A stretch of DNA of 64,000 nucleotides, from positions 62,001 through 126,000 of the forward strand of contig JBMDXB010000150.1 of the NCBI GenBank assembly GCA_048594885.1, given 5' to 3'. Source of the DNA: JBMDXB01 sp048594885. Its GTDB lineage: Bacteria; Acidobacteriota; Vicinamibacteria; Vicinamibacterales; 2-12-FULL-66-21. A program made the position numbers and the translations under genes. A model generated the notes under the pieces. It saw nothing but the letters and a program-made list of their open reading frames with translations, was not told the origin of the DNA and did no database searches. Positions 55,779 to 64,000 of the stretch are shown here, piece after piece (positions within the stretch are counted from its first letter, which is position 1; each line of letters starts with the position of its first letter).

Positions 55779-57472
55779 GTCAGGACGGCTCCCTCGACGG
55801 CCCGTGCCTTGATCGCGAGCAGGCGCTTCATCAGCGTGGCGAGGTCGCCGCGCGCGCCGGGCACGCCACCGAACGCGTCGTGCAGCTCGCGGTAGATCGC
55901 GTAGAGCTCCGTGTAGACGGCATGCCCCACGGGATCCGGCATGAACCGCTTCTCCTTCAGCGTCGTCATGCGGTCCTGCGCCTCTTCCCACGAGTCGTAT
56001 CCGCCGGCCGCCGCGCCGGCCGTCACCGCTGCGGACACCGCGGACCCAAGAGCCGGCGTCTGCGGGGAGCCGGCGATCAGCATCGGCTGGCCGATGACGT
56101 CGGCGTAGATCTGCATGAACAGATCGTTCTTCTCGGCGATGCCGCCGCAGCAGACGACGCGATCGATCGCCACGCCGTATTCGCGGACGCGTTCGATGAT
56201 GGCGCGGGCGCCGAACGCCGTCGCTTCGATGAGCGCGCGATAGATCTCGGCGCGCGTCGTGTGGAGCGTCTGGCCGACGATGAGTCCGGTCAGCCGGGTG
56301 TCCACGAGAATCGTGCGATTGCCGTTGTTCCAGTCGAGCGCGACGAGGCCGGATTCGCCTGGCTTCAGCGTCGCGGCCTCGCGCGACAGCTCCGCGTGCA
56401 GCGCGTCCCCGCCCTTGCAGACGCCCTCGACCCACCACTTGAGGATGTCGCCGACGGCCGACTGCCCCGCCTCGATGCCGAAGTAGTCCGGCATGATCGA
56501 GCCGTTGACGATGCCGCAGATGCCGGGAATGTCGTCGATGCGATCGGAGGTTGGCGCGATCGCGCAGTCGCACGTCGAGGTGCCGATGATCTTCACCAGC
56601 GTGCCGGTGCGCACGCCCGACCCAACGGCGCCGTAGTGCGCGTCGAAGCCGCCCATCGCAATCGCGATCCCCTCGCGAAGGCCAAACGACTCCGCCCACT
56701 GCTTCGAGAGACGGCCGGCAGGCCGTCCGGGCGGCCATGCCTTGGCATAGAGGCGATCGCGCAGCTCGGCGAGCTTCGGATCGAGCCGCGCGAGGAAGTC
56801 CTTCGATGGCAATCCGCCCCAGGTGTCCGAGTAGAGCGCCTTGTGGCCGGCCGCGCAGACGCAGCGGACGATGTCGGCGGGCCGCTCGACACCGGCGAGC
56901 ACCGCGGGGATGAAGTCGGCGAGCTCGACCCAGCTCGCGGCGGCATCGAACACGTCGGGCGCGACGTCGAGGCAGTGCCAGATCTTCGACCACCACCATT
57001 CGGAGGAATACGTGCCGCCGATCGGCGCGATGTACTGCGGCGCGTATTTGCGCGCGGTCTCGGTGATCCTCGCGGCCTTGTCCGCCGAGGTGTGGTCCTT
57101 CCATAGCCAGGCGTGCGCAGCGAGGTTGTCCTTCCACTTCGGATCGAGCGCGAGCGGTCTGGCCGACGCGTCGATCGGCAGCGGCGTCGAGCCGGTGGTG
57201 TCGACGCCGATGCCGATCACGCGATCGCGCGAGAAGCCGGGCGCCGCCCCTGCGGCCTTCAGCGCCGCGCTCACCGACGCGCGCAGCCCGTCGATGTAAT
57301 CGGCGGGATTCTGCCGCGCGAGGTGCGGATCCTTGGGATGCAGCAGCACCCCCTGGTCACCGCTCGGATAGTCGAAGACGTTGGTGCCGATGACGCGGCC
57401 GTCGGCGCAGTCGACGACGACGGCGCGGACGGAGTTGGTGCCAAAGTCGATGCCGATGGTGTAGGTCGCCAC
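55775..57472 (-). CDS. araB: Ribulokinase
   Basis: A 565-residue FGGY-family carbohydrate kinase. The start TIGIDFGTNSVRAVVVD is the phosphate-1 loop; GIGVDTTGSTPLPID, GGFDAHYGAVGSGV and GTSTCDCAI (ribulokinase-specific TSTC) follow, and the adenosine motif region is VVCCGGIAEKNDLFMQIYAD. Length and motifs fit L-ribulokinase AraB, which phosphorylates L-ribulose in arabinose catabolism. It is the first gene of the araB-araD-HAD operon and is divergent from a TonB receptor gene, with a LacI-type operator between them. Stop codon from the REP pair. Confidence 0.95.
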   Translation of the reverse strand: MATYTIGIDFGTNSVRAVVVDCADGRVIGTNVFDYPSGDQGVLLHPKDPHLARQNPADYIDGLRASVSAALKAAGAAPGFSRDRVIGIGVDTTGSTPLPIDASARPLALDPKWKDNLAAHAWLWKDHTSADKAARITETARKYAPQYIAPIGGTYSSEWWWSKIWHCLDVAPDVFDAAASWVELADFIPAVLAGVERPADIVRCVCAAGHKALYSDTWGGLPSKDFLARLDPKLAELRDRLYAKAWPPGRPAGRLSKQWAESFGLREGIAIAMGGFDAHYGAVGSGVRTGTLVKIIGTSTCDCAIAPTSDRIDDIPGICGIVNGSIMPDYFGIEAGQSAVGDILKWWVEGVCKGGDALHAELSREAATLKPGESGLVALDWNNGNRTILVDTRLTGLIVGQTLHTTRAEIYRALIEATAFGARAIIERVREYGVAIDRVVCCGGIAEKNDLFMQIYADVIGQPMLIAGSPQTPALGSAVSAAVTAGAAAGGYDSWEEAQDRMTTLKEKRFMPDPVGHAVYTELYAIYRELHDAFGGVPGARGDLATLMKRLLAIKARAVEGAVLT

Positions 57473-57589
57473 GTGAATCCTCGTCGCTGCCGGTTATCCG
57501 CCGATCATCCCATAAATGCCGTTATTGGTCCTATCAATGCGGCTGGTATTGCGCGTGCATCCGGCGCGGCGTTAACATCGCGGCGATTG

Positions 57590-57603
57590 TGTAAGCGATT
57601 ACA
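57590..57603. promoter_or_regulatory. LacI-family operator between araB and TonB receptor
   Basis: TGTAAGCGATTACA fits the LacI/cre-type pattern TGWNANCGNTNWCA at all 14 positions. It lies 118 bp from the araB start and 78 bp from the TonB receptor start, so one site could govern both divergent genes. The identical sequence precedes the next receptor (61658-61671). Confidence 0.8.
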
Positions 57604-57680
57604 GCAATCGCGTTCAAAACAGACCATAAGCGCAGGCCGGCTGTCAACGAACCGCAAGCAAGAACGGGAGGCGGGGTCAT

Positions 57681-60600
57681 ATGAAACGGCAACATGTCGA
57701 CGCGCGACTGTGGGGCGCCCTGTTCGGATGTCTTTTGCTCTGGCTGTCCCTGGTCCCTTCGGCCTCGGCACAGCAAACGCTGGGTACGGTCAGCGTCACC
57801 GTCGTGGATTCCAGCGGCGCGGTGGTGCCGGGCGCGACCTTGACACTGACCGACGTCATCACCAACTACGCCCGCACGGCAACCACGCAGGAGGGGGGCA
57901 ACTACACCTTTGTGAACCTCAACTTCGGCCAGTACAAACTGACCGTCTCCCTCGTCGGTTTTCAGACGCAGAGCCTCGATGTGCTCGTGCAGTCGGCGCG
58001 CACGACGGACGTGAAGGCCACGTTGACCGTCGGAGCCGTGGCGGAAGTCGTCGAGGTGGCGGGCGGCGTGGCGCCCCTGGTGGAGAGCACGACCAACGCT
58101 GTCGCCACCACCATTGACATGAAACAGATCGAAGACCTGCCACTGGCCGGCCGCAATATCGCACAACTGTCCCAGTTGGCGGCCGGCTTCAACGGCACCT
58201 GGAACGGGCTGCCGTCGGCGGCGCAGGGCAGCACGGTGGACGGCATCGTCGGCAACACCAGCCGCTGGCGCTATCAGTCCAACACCGCCGGTTCGTCGAC
58301 CGCCATCACGCCGCGTCTGGAGAACATCGCGGAAATGGTGATCAGTACCGATCAAATCGACATGAACCAGGGCTTCGGCAATTCCACGATGCAAATCACG
58401 TACGTCACCCGCCGTGGCAGTAACGCGTTCCATGGCCGGCTGTACGAAGGCTTCCGAGCTCAATTCCTGAATGCCCGGAACTGGGGCAGCAGCGTCAAGC
58501 CAAAGTATCACCAGAACGAGTTCGGCGCCTCTCTCGGCGGCCCTGTTTTCAGGAACAAGCTGTTCTTCTTCGCCAGCGGCTCTGCCCTGGACGTGCCCGG
58601 CGGCAGCCGCACCACCCGCACCTACTTCTCCGACGACGCGAAGCGGGGCGTGTTCACCTATGGCAACGGCTCCACGGCGAACCTGTTCGATATCTATGCG
58701 GCCTACAACGCGGCGAACCGCACGACCTTCCCCGCTGCGGTATCGCAGATCAATCCGATGTCGCAGGCGCGCATCGCCGAAGTGGATCGCTACCGGCAGA
58801 ATGCCGGCGTTCTGTCTGCTCCGGAATCGCAGCCGACCGATCCGAACCTGCGTCAGTGGGAGTGGCAGTACGCGAATCCGCGGCGGACCTACTACCCGAC
58901 GTTCCGCATGGACTACAACATGTCGGACCGTTGGCGCGTGAACCTGGCTTACAACCAGTCCAAGTTCAATGCGCCGACTTCCTACTCCGATCACTGGCCG
59001 GGGGATGGCCGGGGCGCGGCGCAAAAGAGCAACAACGCCAGCGTGTCGCTCGGGTTGGACACCAACATTACGCCGACGTTGCTCAACCAGTTCACTGGCG
59101 GGTGGCTGTATACGGCCGCGTGGTTCGGGATTGGCGGTTCCGACGGCTTCTACACCAATCCGACCATCAACTACGGCTACGCTGGCTACACCGACAACTA
59201 CGAGTTGCCGAACTCGCGCATGCAGCCCAATTTCAGCGTGTCGGACAACATCACCTGGGTGAAGGGCTCCCATACGCTGCGCTTCGGCGGCAACGCCTAT
59301 CGCGAGGTGAACAAGTATTGGGATCCGCCGGAAGGGTACACAGCGATCAGCCTCGGCCTGGTCGAAAACGATCCGGCGCGCGACGTACTGACCAAAGAGG
59401 CTATCCGGGCGGCGGCCGGTCCAGGGGCTCCCTTGCCGACCGATGCCGAGTGGGCCAACGCCCGCGCGCTGTATGCGATGCTGGCGGGACGGATTTCGAA
59501 CTTCTCAGGACGTCACGCCTATCGTCCCTCGGCCGGTACATACGCGACTGGAAACACGCCGGACCCGAACGGGGTCGCGTACTCGACGTTGTACGAACTC
59601 CTGACGTCTTGGGGACTGTTCGTCCAGGACTCCTACAAGATGAAGCCCAACCTGACCGTCAACATGGGCCTGCGCTGGGACTTCGTCTCGCCCGACAAGG
59701 ATCGTACCGGGAAGTATCACTCTCTGACGCCCCAGGATTTATTCGGCCCCACCGGCGTCGACAACCTCTTCAACCCCGGACCGCAGTCGCTGACCGGAAC
59801 CTATGATCCGGTGTACACCGCCCGGGAAGCCCCGTACGGGCACTGGCGGGTCACCCCGCAGCCGGCTGTCGGCATCGCCTGGACGCCGCGGTCCGAGGGC
59901 AACTTCTTCGAGCGGCTGCTGGGCGGCGACAGGTCGGTGGTGCGCACCGGCTACTCGTTCCGGCGATTCACTATGCCGCAGCAGTTCGTGTGGGACATGG
60001 GCTCGTCGTTTGGCCTCGCGTTCTACCAGAACTTCAGCGCGAGTCCCAGTACCTCAGGATCCCCCGGAACGTTCAGGCCTGGCAGCATCAGGCTCGGCGA
60101 TCCAGGCTGGCTGCCCCAATCGTGTGCCACGGCGCCCTCCGCTCCGGCGTGCCTCGTGTACAGCCCGCAGCAGTACGATCAAGTCATCCACATGAAGGAC
60201 TCGACCTTCATCGGCGGCGCTGCCGCAGGCATCCGCAGCGACATTCGCCAGCCCTACACTCAGTCCTGGACCGTGGGCATCCAACGGGAGCTAGGCAGGG
60301 GACGCGCGATTGAGGTGCGCTATAACGGCAATCGCACCCGGAACCAGTGGCTCGCGATGGACATCAACGAGGTGAACATCTTCGAAAACGGCTTCCTGGA
60401 TGAATTCAACAAGGCTCGAACGAACTTGAGCATCAATCGGGCGGCCGGCGTGAATTCCTTCGCCAACCGCGGCCTGCCGGGGCAGGTGAACCTCCCCATC
60501 ATGACGGCGGCCGGCATCAGCTTCAGCAACGCAACCTTCATCAACCAGCTGGGGAACGGCGCGGCCGGCAGTTTTGCCAACACCTTGGCGACCAACCGCG

Positions 60601-61508
60601 ACTACTTCTGCCGGATGGTGGGCAGTTCGTTCGAGCCGTGCGGCACCAGCTACGGGGCGGGCGCTGGCTATCCCATCAACTTCTGGCTGGCGAACCCGTT
60701 CGCCATCGGCTCCTGGACCAATGCCTCGTACATGAGCGACACCGGCTACTCCAACTACCACGGCTTGCAGGTGGAGTATCGGCAGCGCCACTGGCACGGC
60801 GCGAGCCTGACCGCGAACTACACTTGGAGCAAGACCAAGGGCGTGGCCACCGCGGGCGACTGGACAGGCGGCTATAACCAGTTCACTTTGCGCGATCTCA
60901 ACTCCAGCTACGCGCCGCTCGGCACCGACCGAACCCACGTCGTCCACGTGAACGGCACCTATGACCTGCCCTTCGGTAAGGACAGACGGTGGCTGAACAA
61001 CGGCGTCCTCGAGAAGATCGCAGGCGGCTGGACGGTCTCCACGATCATCACGTTCCAGACCGGTACGCCCTTCCGGATTACTGGCAACAACAACACCTTC
61101 AACAACAAGCGCGACGGCGGCCTGATCCTGAACGGCATCACTCGCCAGGAGATCCAGGATCGCGTCGGCCTGTACTTCAACGCGGCCGGACAGGCGTACT
61201 TCCTGCCTCCGGACTGGGTCGCCCAGCTCAAAGCCGATGGAACCATCATCTCCAACAACGTGCCGGGAACGTGGGGGGAGATCTTCTATTTGTATGGGCC
61301 GACCCAGACTTACACCGATATCGGGATCTCGAAGGCCGTGTCCCTGACGAACCAGATTCGGTTCAAGTTCCAGGTGGAAATGCTGAACGCCTTCAACCAC
61401 CCGACGTTCGGACAGAACACCACCGGCCTGGCGTCGACCGGGTTCGGGCGTGCCAGCCAGCAAGCGACCTCGCGCCGCATCGAGTTCCGGGCGAACGTGG
61501 AATTCTGA
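57681..61508 (+). CDS. TonB-dependent receptor, Oar-like (pentose locus)
   Basis: A 1275-residue outer-membrane receptor. Signal peptide (to PSASAQ, about residue 30); carboxypeptidase-regulatory Ig-like domain (TVSVTVVDSSGAVVPGATL); plug (KQIEDLPLAGRNIAQLSQL, STVDGIVGN, MQITYVTRRGSNAFHGRLYE, in parts); and a large barrel ending in RANVEF with terminal Phe. Preceded by GGGAGGC. The leader carries the LacI-type operator shared with araB, so it probably imports an arabinose-containing oligosaccharide. The leader is partly duplicated before the next receptor. Confidence 0.93.
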   Translation: MKRQHVDARLWGALFGCLLLWLSLVPSASAQQTLGTVSVTVVDSSGAVVPGATLTLTDVITNYARTATTQEGGNYTFVNLNFGQYKLTVSLVGFQTQSLDVLVQSARTTDVKATLTVGAVAEVVEVAGGVAPLVESTTNAVATTIDMKQIEDLPLAGRNIAQLSQLAAGFNGTWNGLPSAAQGSTVDGIVGNTSRWRYQSNTAGSSTAITPRLENIAEMVISTDQIDMNQGFGNSTMQITYVTRRGSNAFHGRLYEGFRAQFLNARNWGSSVKPKYHQNEFGASLGGPVFRNKLFFFASGSALDVPGGSRTTRTYFSDDAKRGVFTYGNGSTANLFDIYAAYNAANRTTFPAAVSQINPMSQARIAEVDRYRQNAGVLSAPESQPTDPNLRQWEWQYANPRRTYYPTFRMDYNMSDRWRVNLAYNQSKFNAPTSYSDHWPGDGRGAAQKSNNASVSLGLDTNITPTLLNQFTGGWLYTAAWFGIGGSDGFYTNPTINYGYAGYTDNYELPNSRMQPNFSVSDNITWVKGSHTLRFGGNAYREVNKYWDPPEGYTAISLGLVENDPARDVLTKEAIRAAAGPGAPLPTDAEWANARALYAMLAGRISNFSGRHAYRPSAGTYATGNTPDPNGVAYSTLYELLTSWGLFVQDSYKMKPNLTVNMGLRWDFVSPDKDRTGKYHSLTPQDLFGPTGVDNLFNPGPQSLTGTYDPVYTAREAPYGHWRVTPQPAVGIAWTPRSEGNFFERLLGGDRSVVRTGYSFRRFTMPQQFVWDMGSSFGLAFYQNFSASPSTSGSPGTFRPGSIRLGDPGWLPQSCATAPSAPACLVYSPQQYDQVIHMKDSTFIGGAAAGIRSDIRQPYTQSWTVGIQRELGRGRAIEVRYNGNRTRNQWLAMDINEVNIFENGFLDEFNKARTNLSINRAAGVNSFANRGLPGQVNLPIMTAAGISFSNATFINQLGNGAAGSFANTLATNRDYFCRMVGSSFEPCGTSYGAGAGYPINFWLANPFAIGSWTNASYMSDTGYSNYHGLQVEYRQRHWHGASLTANYTWSKTKGVATAGDWTGGYNQFTLRDLNSSYAPLGTDRTHVVHVNGTYDLPFGKDRRWLNNGVLEKIAGGWTVSTIITFQTGTPFRITGNNNTFNNKRDGGLILNGITRQEIQDRVGLYFNAAGQAYFLPPDWVAQLKADGTIISNNVPGTWGEIFYLYGPTQTYTDIGISKAVSLTNQIRFKFQVEMLNAFNHPTFGQNTTGLASTGFGRASQQATSRRIEFRANVEF

Positions 61509-61657
61509 GCCGAGCGGGCGAGACGTCATGCGTTCGCTGGGGCCTCGAACCTCGGGTCTCCAGCGAACGCTTCTTCCCATAAGCGCGGTTTACCGTGCCA
61601 GTAGTCCTACTCTATTGCGCCCGCGTCCGGCGCGGCGATATCATCGCGCACTGATCT

Positions 61658-61671
61658 TGTAAGCGATTACA
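61658..61671. promoter_or_regulatory. LacI-family operator before second TonB receptor
   Basis: TGTAAGCGATTACA, identical to the site at 57590-57603, 63 bp upstream of the receptor start at 61735. Flanking blocks are also shared with the earlier leader (TCCGGCGCGGCG upstream, AGGCCGGCTGTC downstream), showing that the whole leader was duplicated. Confidence 0.8.
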
Positions 61672-61734
61672 GCGCGCTCAAAAGACACGAAGGCCGGCTG
61701 TCCACGAACGGCAAGGGAGAGGAGCCGTACAAAC

Positions 61735-64000
61735 ATGAAGAACGTCTGCCTCGGACTGCTGATGTGTGTCGCGCTGCTGTCGGATGTTCCGCCAGCGGCC
61801 GCGCAGGTCCGAATCACGGGCGCCATTTCCGGCACCGTGACCGATACGTCCGACGCCGTCATCCCGGGCGCCACGGTCCTCCTGAAGGACGAAGGCACCG
61901 GCGTGACGAAGGAAACGATCTCCAGCGAGTCGGGGTTCTTCAGCTTCCCCGACCTCAATTTCGGCACCTATCAGCTGACGGTCTCGCTCACCGGCTTCCA
62001 GAAGTCGGTGCTGAGCAAGATCGTCGTCGAGGCCGGGCGGACGACGGACCTCCGCGTGCGGCTGTCCGTCGGCAATCTCGAGGAGGTCGTCACGGTCGAG
62101 GGGTTCACGCCCGTACTCGAGACCAGCTCGAACATGATTTCCGGCACCATCAACCGGAAAACGATCGAGGACATGCCAATCACCGGCCGTAACCTCTTCA
62201 CGCTGGCGGCACTTGTGCCGGGCGCCGCGGCGCCGCAGGGAACCAGCAGCTATCACTACAACGGCATGCCGGGCGGCACGATCAACCCGACCATCGACGG
62301 CGTCAACAACTCGTCGAACGGCTGGAAGAGCGGCGGCACGAGCTTTTTCGGGACGGTGCCGGCGCGACTCGGCGCCATCGAGGAAGTGACGGTCGAAACC
62401 TCCGGGCAGGGCGCCGAGGCTGGTGCGATGGGCGGCGTCAACTTGAAATTCGTGACGCGCCGCGGGACCAATCAGTATCGGGCGAGCACGTTCTGGCAGC
62501 ACCGCAACGAGTACTTCAACGCGAACAGCTTCAACAACAACGCGCGCGGCATCCAGAAGAACAAACTGCGGCGCCACGATTTCGGCGGCAACTTCGGCGG
62601 GCCGCTGCTGCCCGGCACGGCGCTGCGCGACAAGCTGTTCCTCTTCATCAACTACGAGCAGGAGTACATCCCGCAGACCGGCACGCGCACGCGGACGGTG
62701 CCGAAGGCTGAAACGGAGCTGGGAGTCTACACCTACCGGACGACCGCGGGCGAGATCCGCACTGCGAACGTCCTCGACATCGCGAGAGCCGCGGGGTATC
62801 CGTCGACGATCGATCCGCTCATCGCGCGGCAGCTGGCGGGGATGCGCGAGGCGCGCCAGTACGGCGTCGTCAACAGCACGAACAGCCTGCTCACCGAAGA
62901 GCTCTCCTGGCGCGAGCCGCAGCAGAACGATCAGTACTACCCGACGGCGCGCATGGACTATCAGATCACGCCGTCGCTGTCCTGGATGGGAAGCTGGAAC
63001 CTCTATCGGCAGGACACCACGGGCCGGCGCTTCTGGCCGATTCCCGGCTACCCGCCGCAGGACGACACGCAGATCCGCTCGTGGTGGATCACCTCCACCG
63101 GCCTGAACTGGTCGGTCAGCCGCAACATGCACAACGAGTTCCGCTACGGCGTGCAGCACAGCGGCGACGTGATCCCGTTCCGTGAGGCGCGGATCTACGA
63201 GGAACTCAATGGAACGTTGAACGGCAAGCCGTTCCGCCTGCCGAACAACCTGCCGCTCGGGTTACGGCCGCTCGCAAACGATGCCGCGCCGATCACCGGC
63301 CGGCACTACATCACGACTATCACCGACACGCTGACCTGGGTCCGCGGCAATCACTCGTACAAGATCGGCGGCTCGTTCCGGCTGAGCGACTGGCGTGACA
63401 CCTCGTTCGACGGCCCGGGCTCGAACGGGTTCCTCGGCCTTCCGCAATATCAGCTCGGGATGCCAACGGGTGATCCGGCACAGGGTATTTTCAGCGCGAC
63501 GTCGATGCCCGGCATCCAGAGCGGCGATCTCGGAAACGTCCGCAGCCTCTACGCGCTGCTGACCGGCCGCGTGTCGTCGGTCACGACGGGCCGCATTCTC
63601 GATCCGGCCACGCTGCAGTACTCCGATCAGATCTATCGCGAGAACTGGACGGCGTCGAAGATGGGCGGCGTGTACGCGCAGGATTCCTGGCGCATGAACC
63701 CGAACTTCACGCTGAACTACGGCTTGCGTTGGGAGATCACCGGCGCGCCGCACAGCAAGCTGGGGAACGCGAACTTCCCCGACATCCCGAACTTGTTTGG
63801 TCCGTCGACGAAGCTGTTCAGCCCCGGCGCGCTCGACGGCATCATGAACCCGACCATCAGCCGCGGGACGCACGCCGCCAAGGCCGACTACAACAACGTC
63901 GCGCCGAACGTCGGCTTCGCGTGGACGCCGATGTTCAAGGACGGCCTGCTCGCAAGAATCGTCGGCAAGGGCGACCAGAGCGCGATTCGTGGCGGCTATT
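61735..64000 (+). CDS. TonB-dependent receptor, Oar-like (partial, runs off window)
   Basis: At least 755 residues from the ATG at 61735 (site GGGAGAGGAG). Signal peptide (to PAAAQ, about residue 24), Ig-like regulatory domain (GAISGTVTDTSDAVIPGATV), plug (KTIEDMPITGRNLFTLAAL, NPTIDGVNNSS, GGVNLKFVTRRGTNQ) and the start of a barrel that continues past 64000. Despite the shared leader with the previous receptor, the plug sequence differs clearly, so the two may recognise different parts of one substrate. It is the second receptor of the probable pentose locus. Confidence 0.92.
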   Translation, partial: MKNVCLGLLMCVALLSDVPPAAAQVRITGAISGTVTDTSDAVIPGATVLLKDEGTGVTKETISSESGFFSFPDLNFGTYQLTVSLTGFQKSVLSKIVVEAGRTTDLRVRLSVGNLEEVVTVEGFTPVLETSSNMISGTINRKTIEDMPITGRNLFTLAALVPGAAAPQGTSSYHYNGMPGGTINPTIDGVNNSSNGWKSGGTSFFGTVPARLGAIEEVTVETSGQGAEAGAMGGVNLKFVTRRGTNQYRASTFWQHRNEYFNANSFNNNARGIQKNKLRRHDFGGNFGGPLLPGTALRDKLFLFINYEQEYIPQTGTRTRTVPKAETELGVYTYRTTAGEIRTANVLDIARAAGYPSTIDPLIARQLAGMREARQYGVVNSTNSLLTEELSWREPQQNDQYYPTARMDYQITPSLSWMGSWNLYRQDTTGRRFWPIPGYPPQDDTQIRSWWITSTGLNWSVSRNMHNEFRYGVQHSGDVIPFREARIYEELNGTLNGKPFRLPNNLPLGLRPLANDAAPITGRHYITTITDTLTWVRGNHSYKIGGSFRLSDWRDTSFDGPGSNGFLGLPQYQLGMPTGDPAQGIFSATSMPGIQSGDLGNVRSLYALLTGRVSSVTTGRILDPATLQYSDQIYRENWTASKMGGVYAQDSWRMNPNFTLNYGLRWEITGAPHSKLGNANFPDIPNLFGPSTKLFSPGALDGIMNPTISRGTHAAKADYNNVAPNVGFAWTPMFKDGLLARIVGKGDQSAIRGGY

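Overview
The window looks like the chromosome of a high-GC Acidobacteriota bacterium, most probably a soil Vicinamibacteria (subgroup 6) type. This is an inference from content: very high GC, Oar-like TonB-dependent receptors with an N-terminal carboxypeptidase-regulatory domain, many exported peptidases, amidohydrolases and glycoside hydrolases, and a VPS10/BNR-repeat protein. No rRNA, tRNA, CRISPR array, insertion sequence or prophage was seen.

Layout. 0-16.8 kb, mostly minus strand: a partial era, an ECF sigma / anti-sigma / exported Gly-rich protein operon, two small-ORF plus nucleotidyltransferase modules (one frameshifted), then housekeeping genes corC-like, ybeY, phoH, aspS and hisS, an M20 peptidase, moaA (plus), a GT-C membrane glycosyltransferase and an HtrA protease. 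16.9-31 kb, mostly plus: a TonB receptor, an exported Gfo/Idh protein, an SDR, an EEP hydrolase with a nucleotidyltransferase (minus), a LysR regulator, a P5C-type aldehyde dehydrogenase, a GH51 arabinofuranosidase, an amidohydrolase and an outer-membrane barrel. 31-38.2 kb, minus: an OmpH-like protein, a Uma2 nuclease, a Tat-exported GH31 hydrolase, and a tightly linked metallo-beta-lactamase / gluzincin protease pair of unknown role. 38.4-53 kb: a Gfo/Idh oxidoreductase, an S9 peptidase, a five-gene minus operon (DGPF, SET, SnoaL-like, esterase, putative metalloprotease lipoprotein), two M24 peptidases, and a zone of gene decay (truncated VPS10 protein, truncated membrane protein, frameshifted secreted protein). 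53-64 kb: a LacI regulator, a HAD phosphatase, araD and araB, and two TonB receptors whose duplicated leaders carry the same LacI-type operator, forming a probable pentose (arabinose) uptake and catabolism locus.

The most unusual structure is in the repeats. Five loci carry short tandem arrays, all with a 7-bp unit although the unit sequences are unrelated. REP-like palindromes, several with the GTAG foot typical of RAYT-linked REPs, lie exactly at gene ends and provide the stop codons of several genes. A separate 26-bp-arm hairpin supplies the stop codons of two convergent genes. One REP pair is translated as a tail on the ECF sigma factor and another dispersed repeat as a tail on YbeY.
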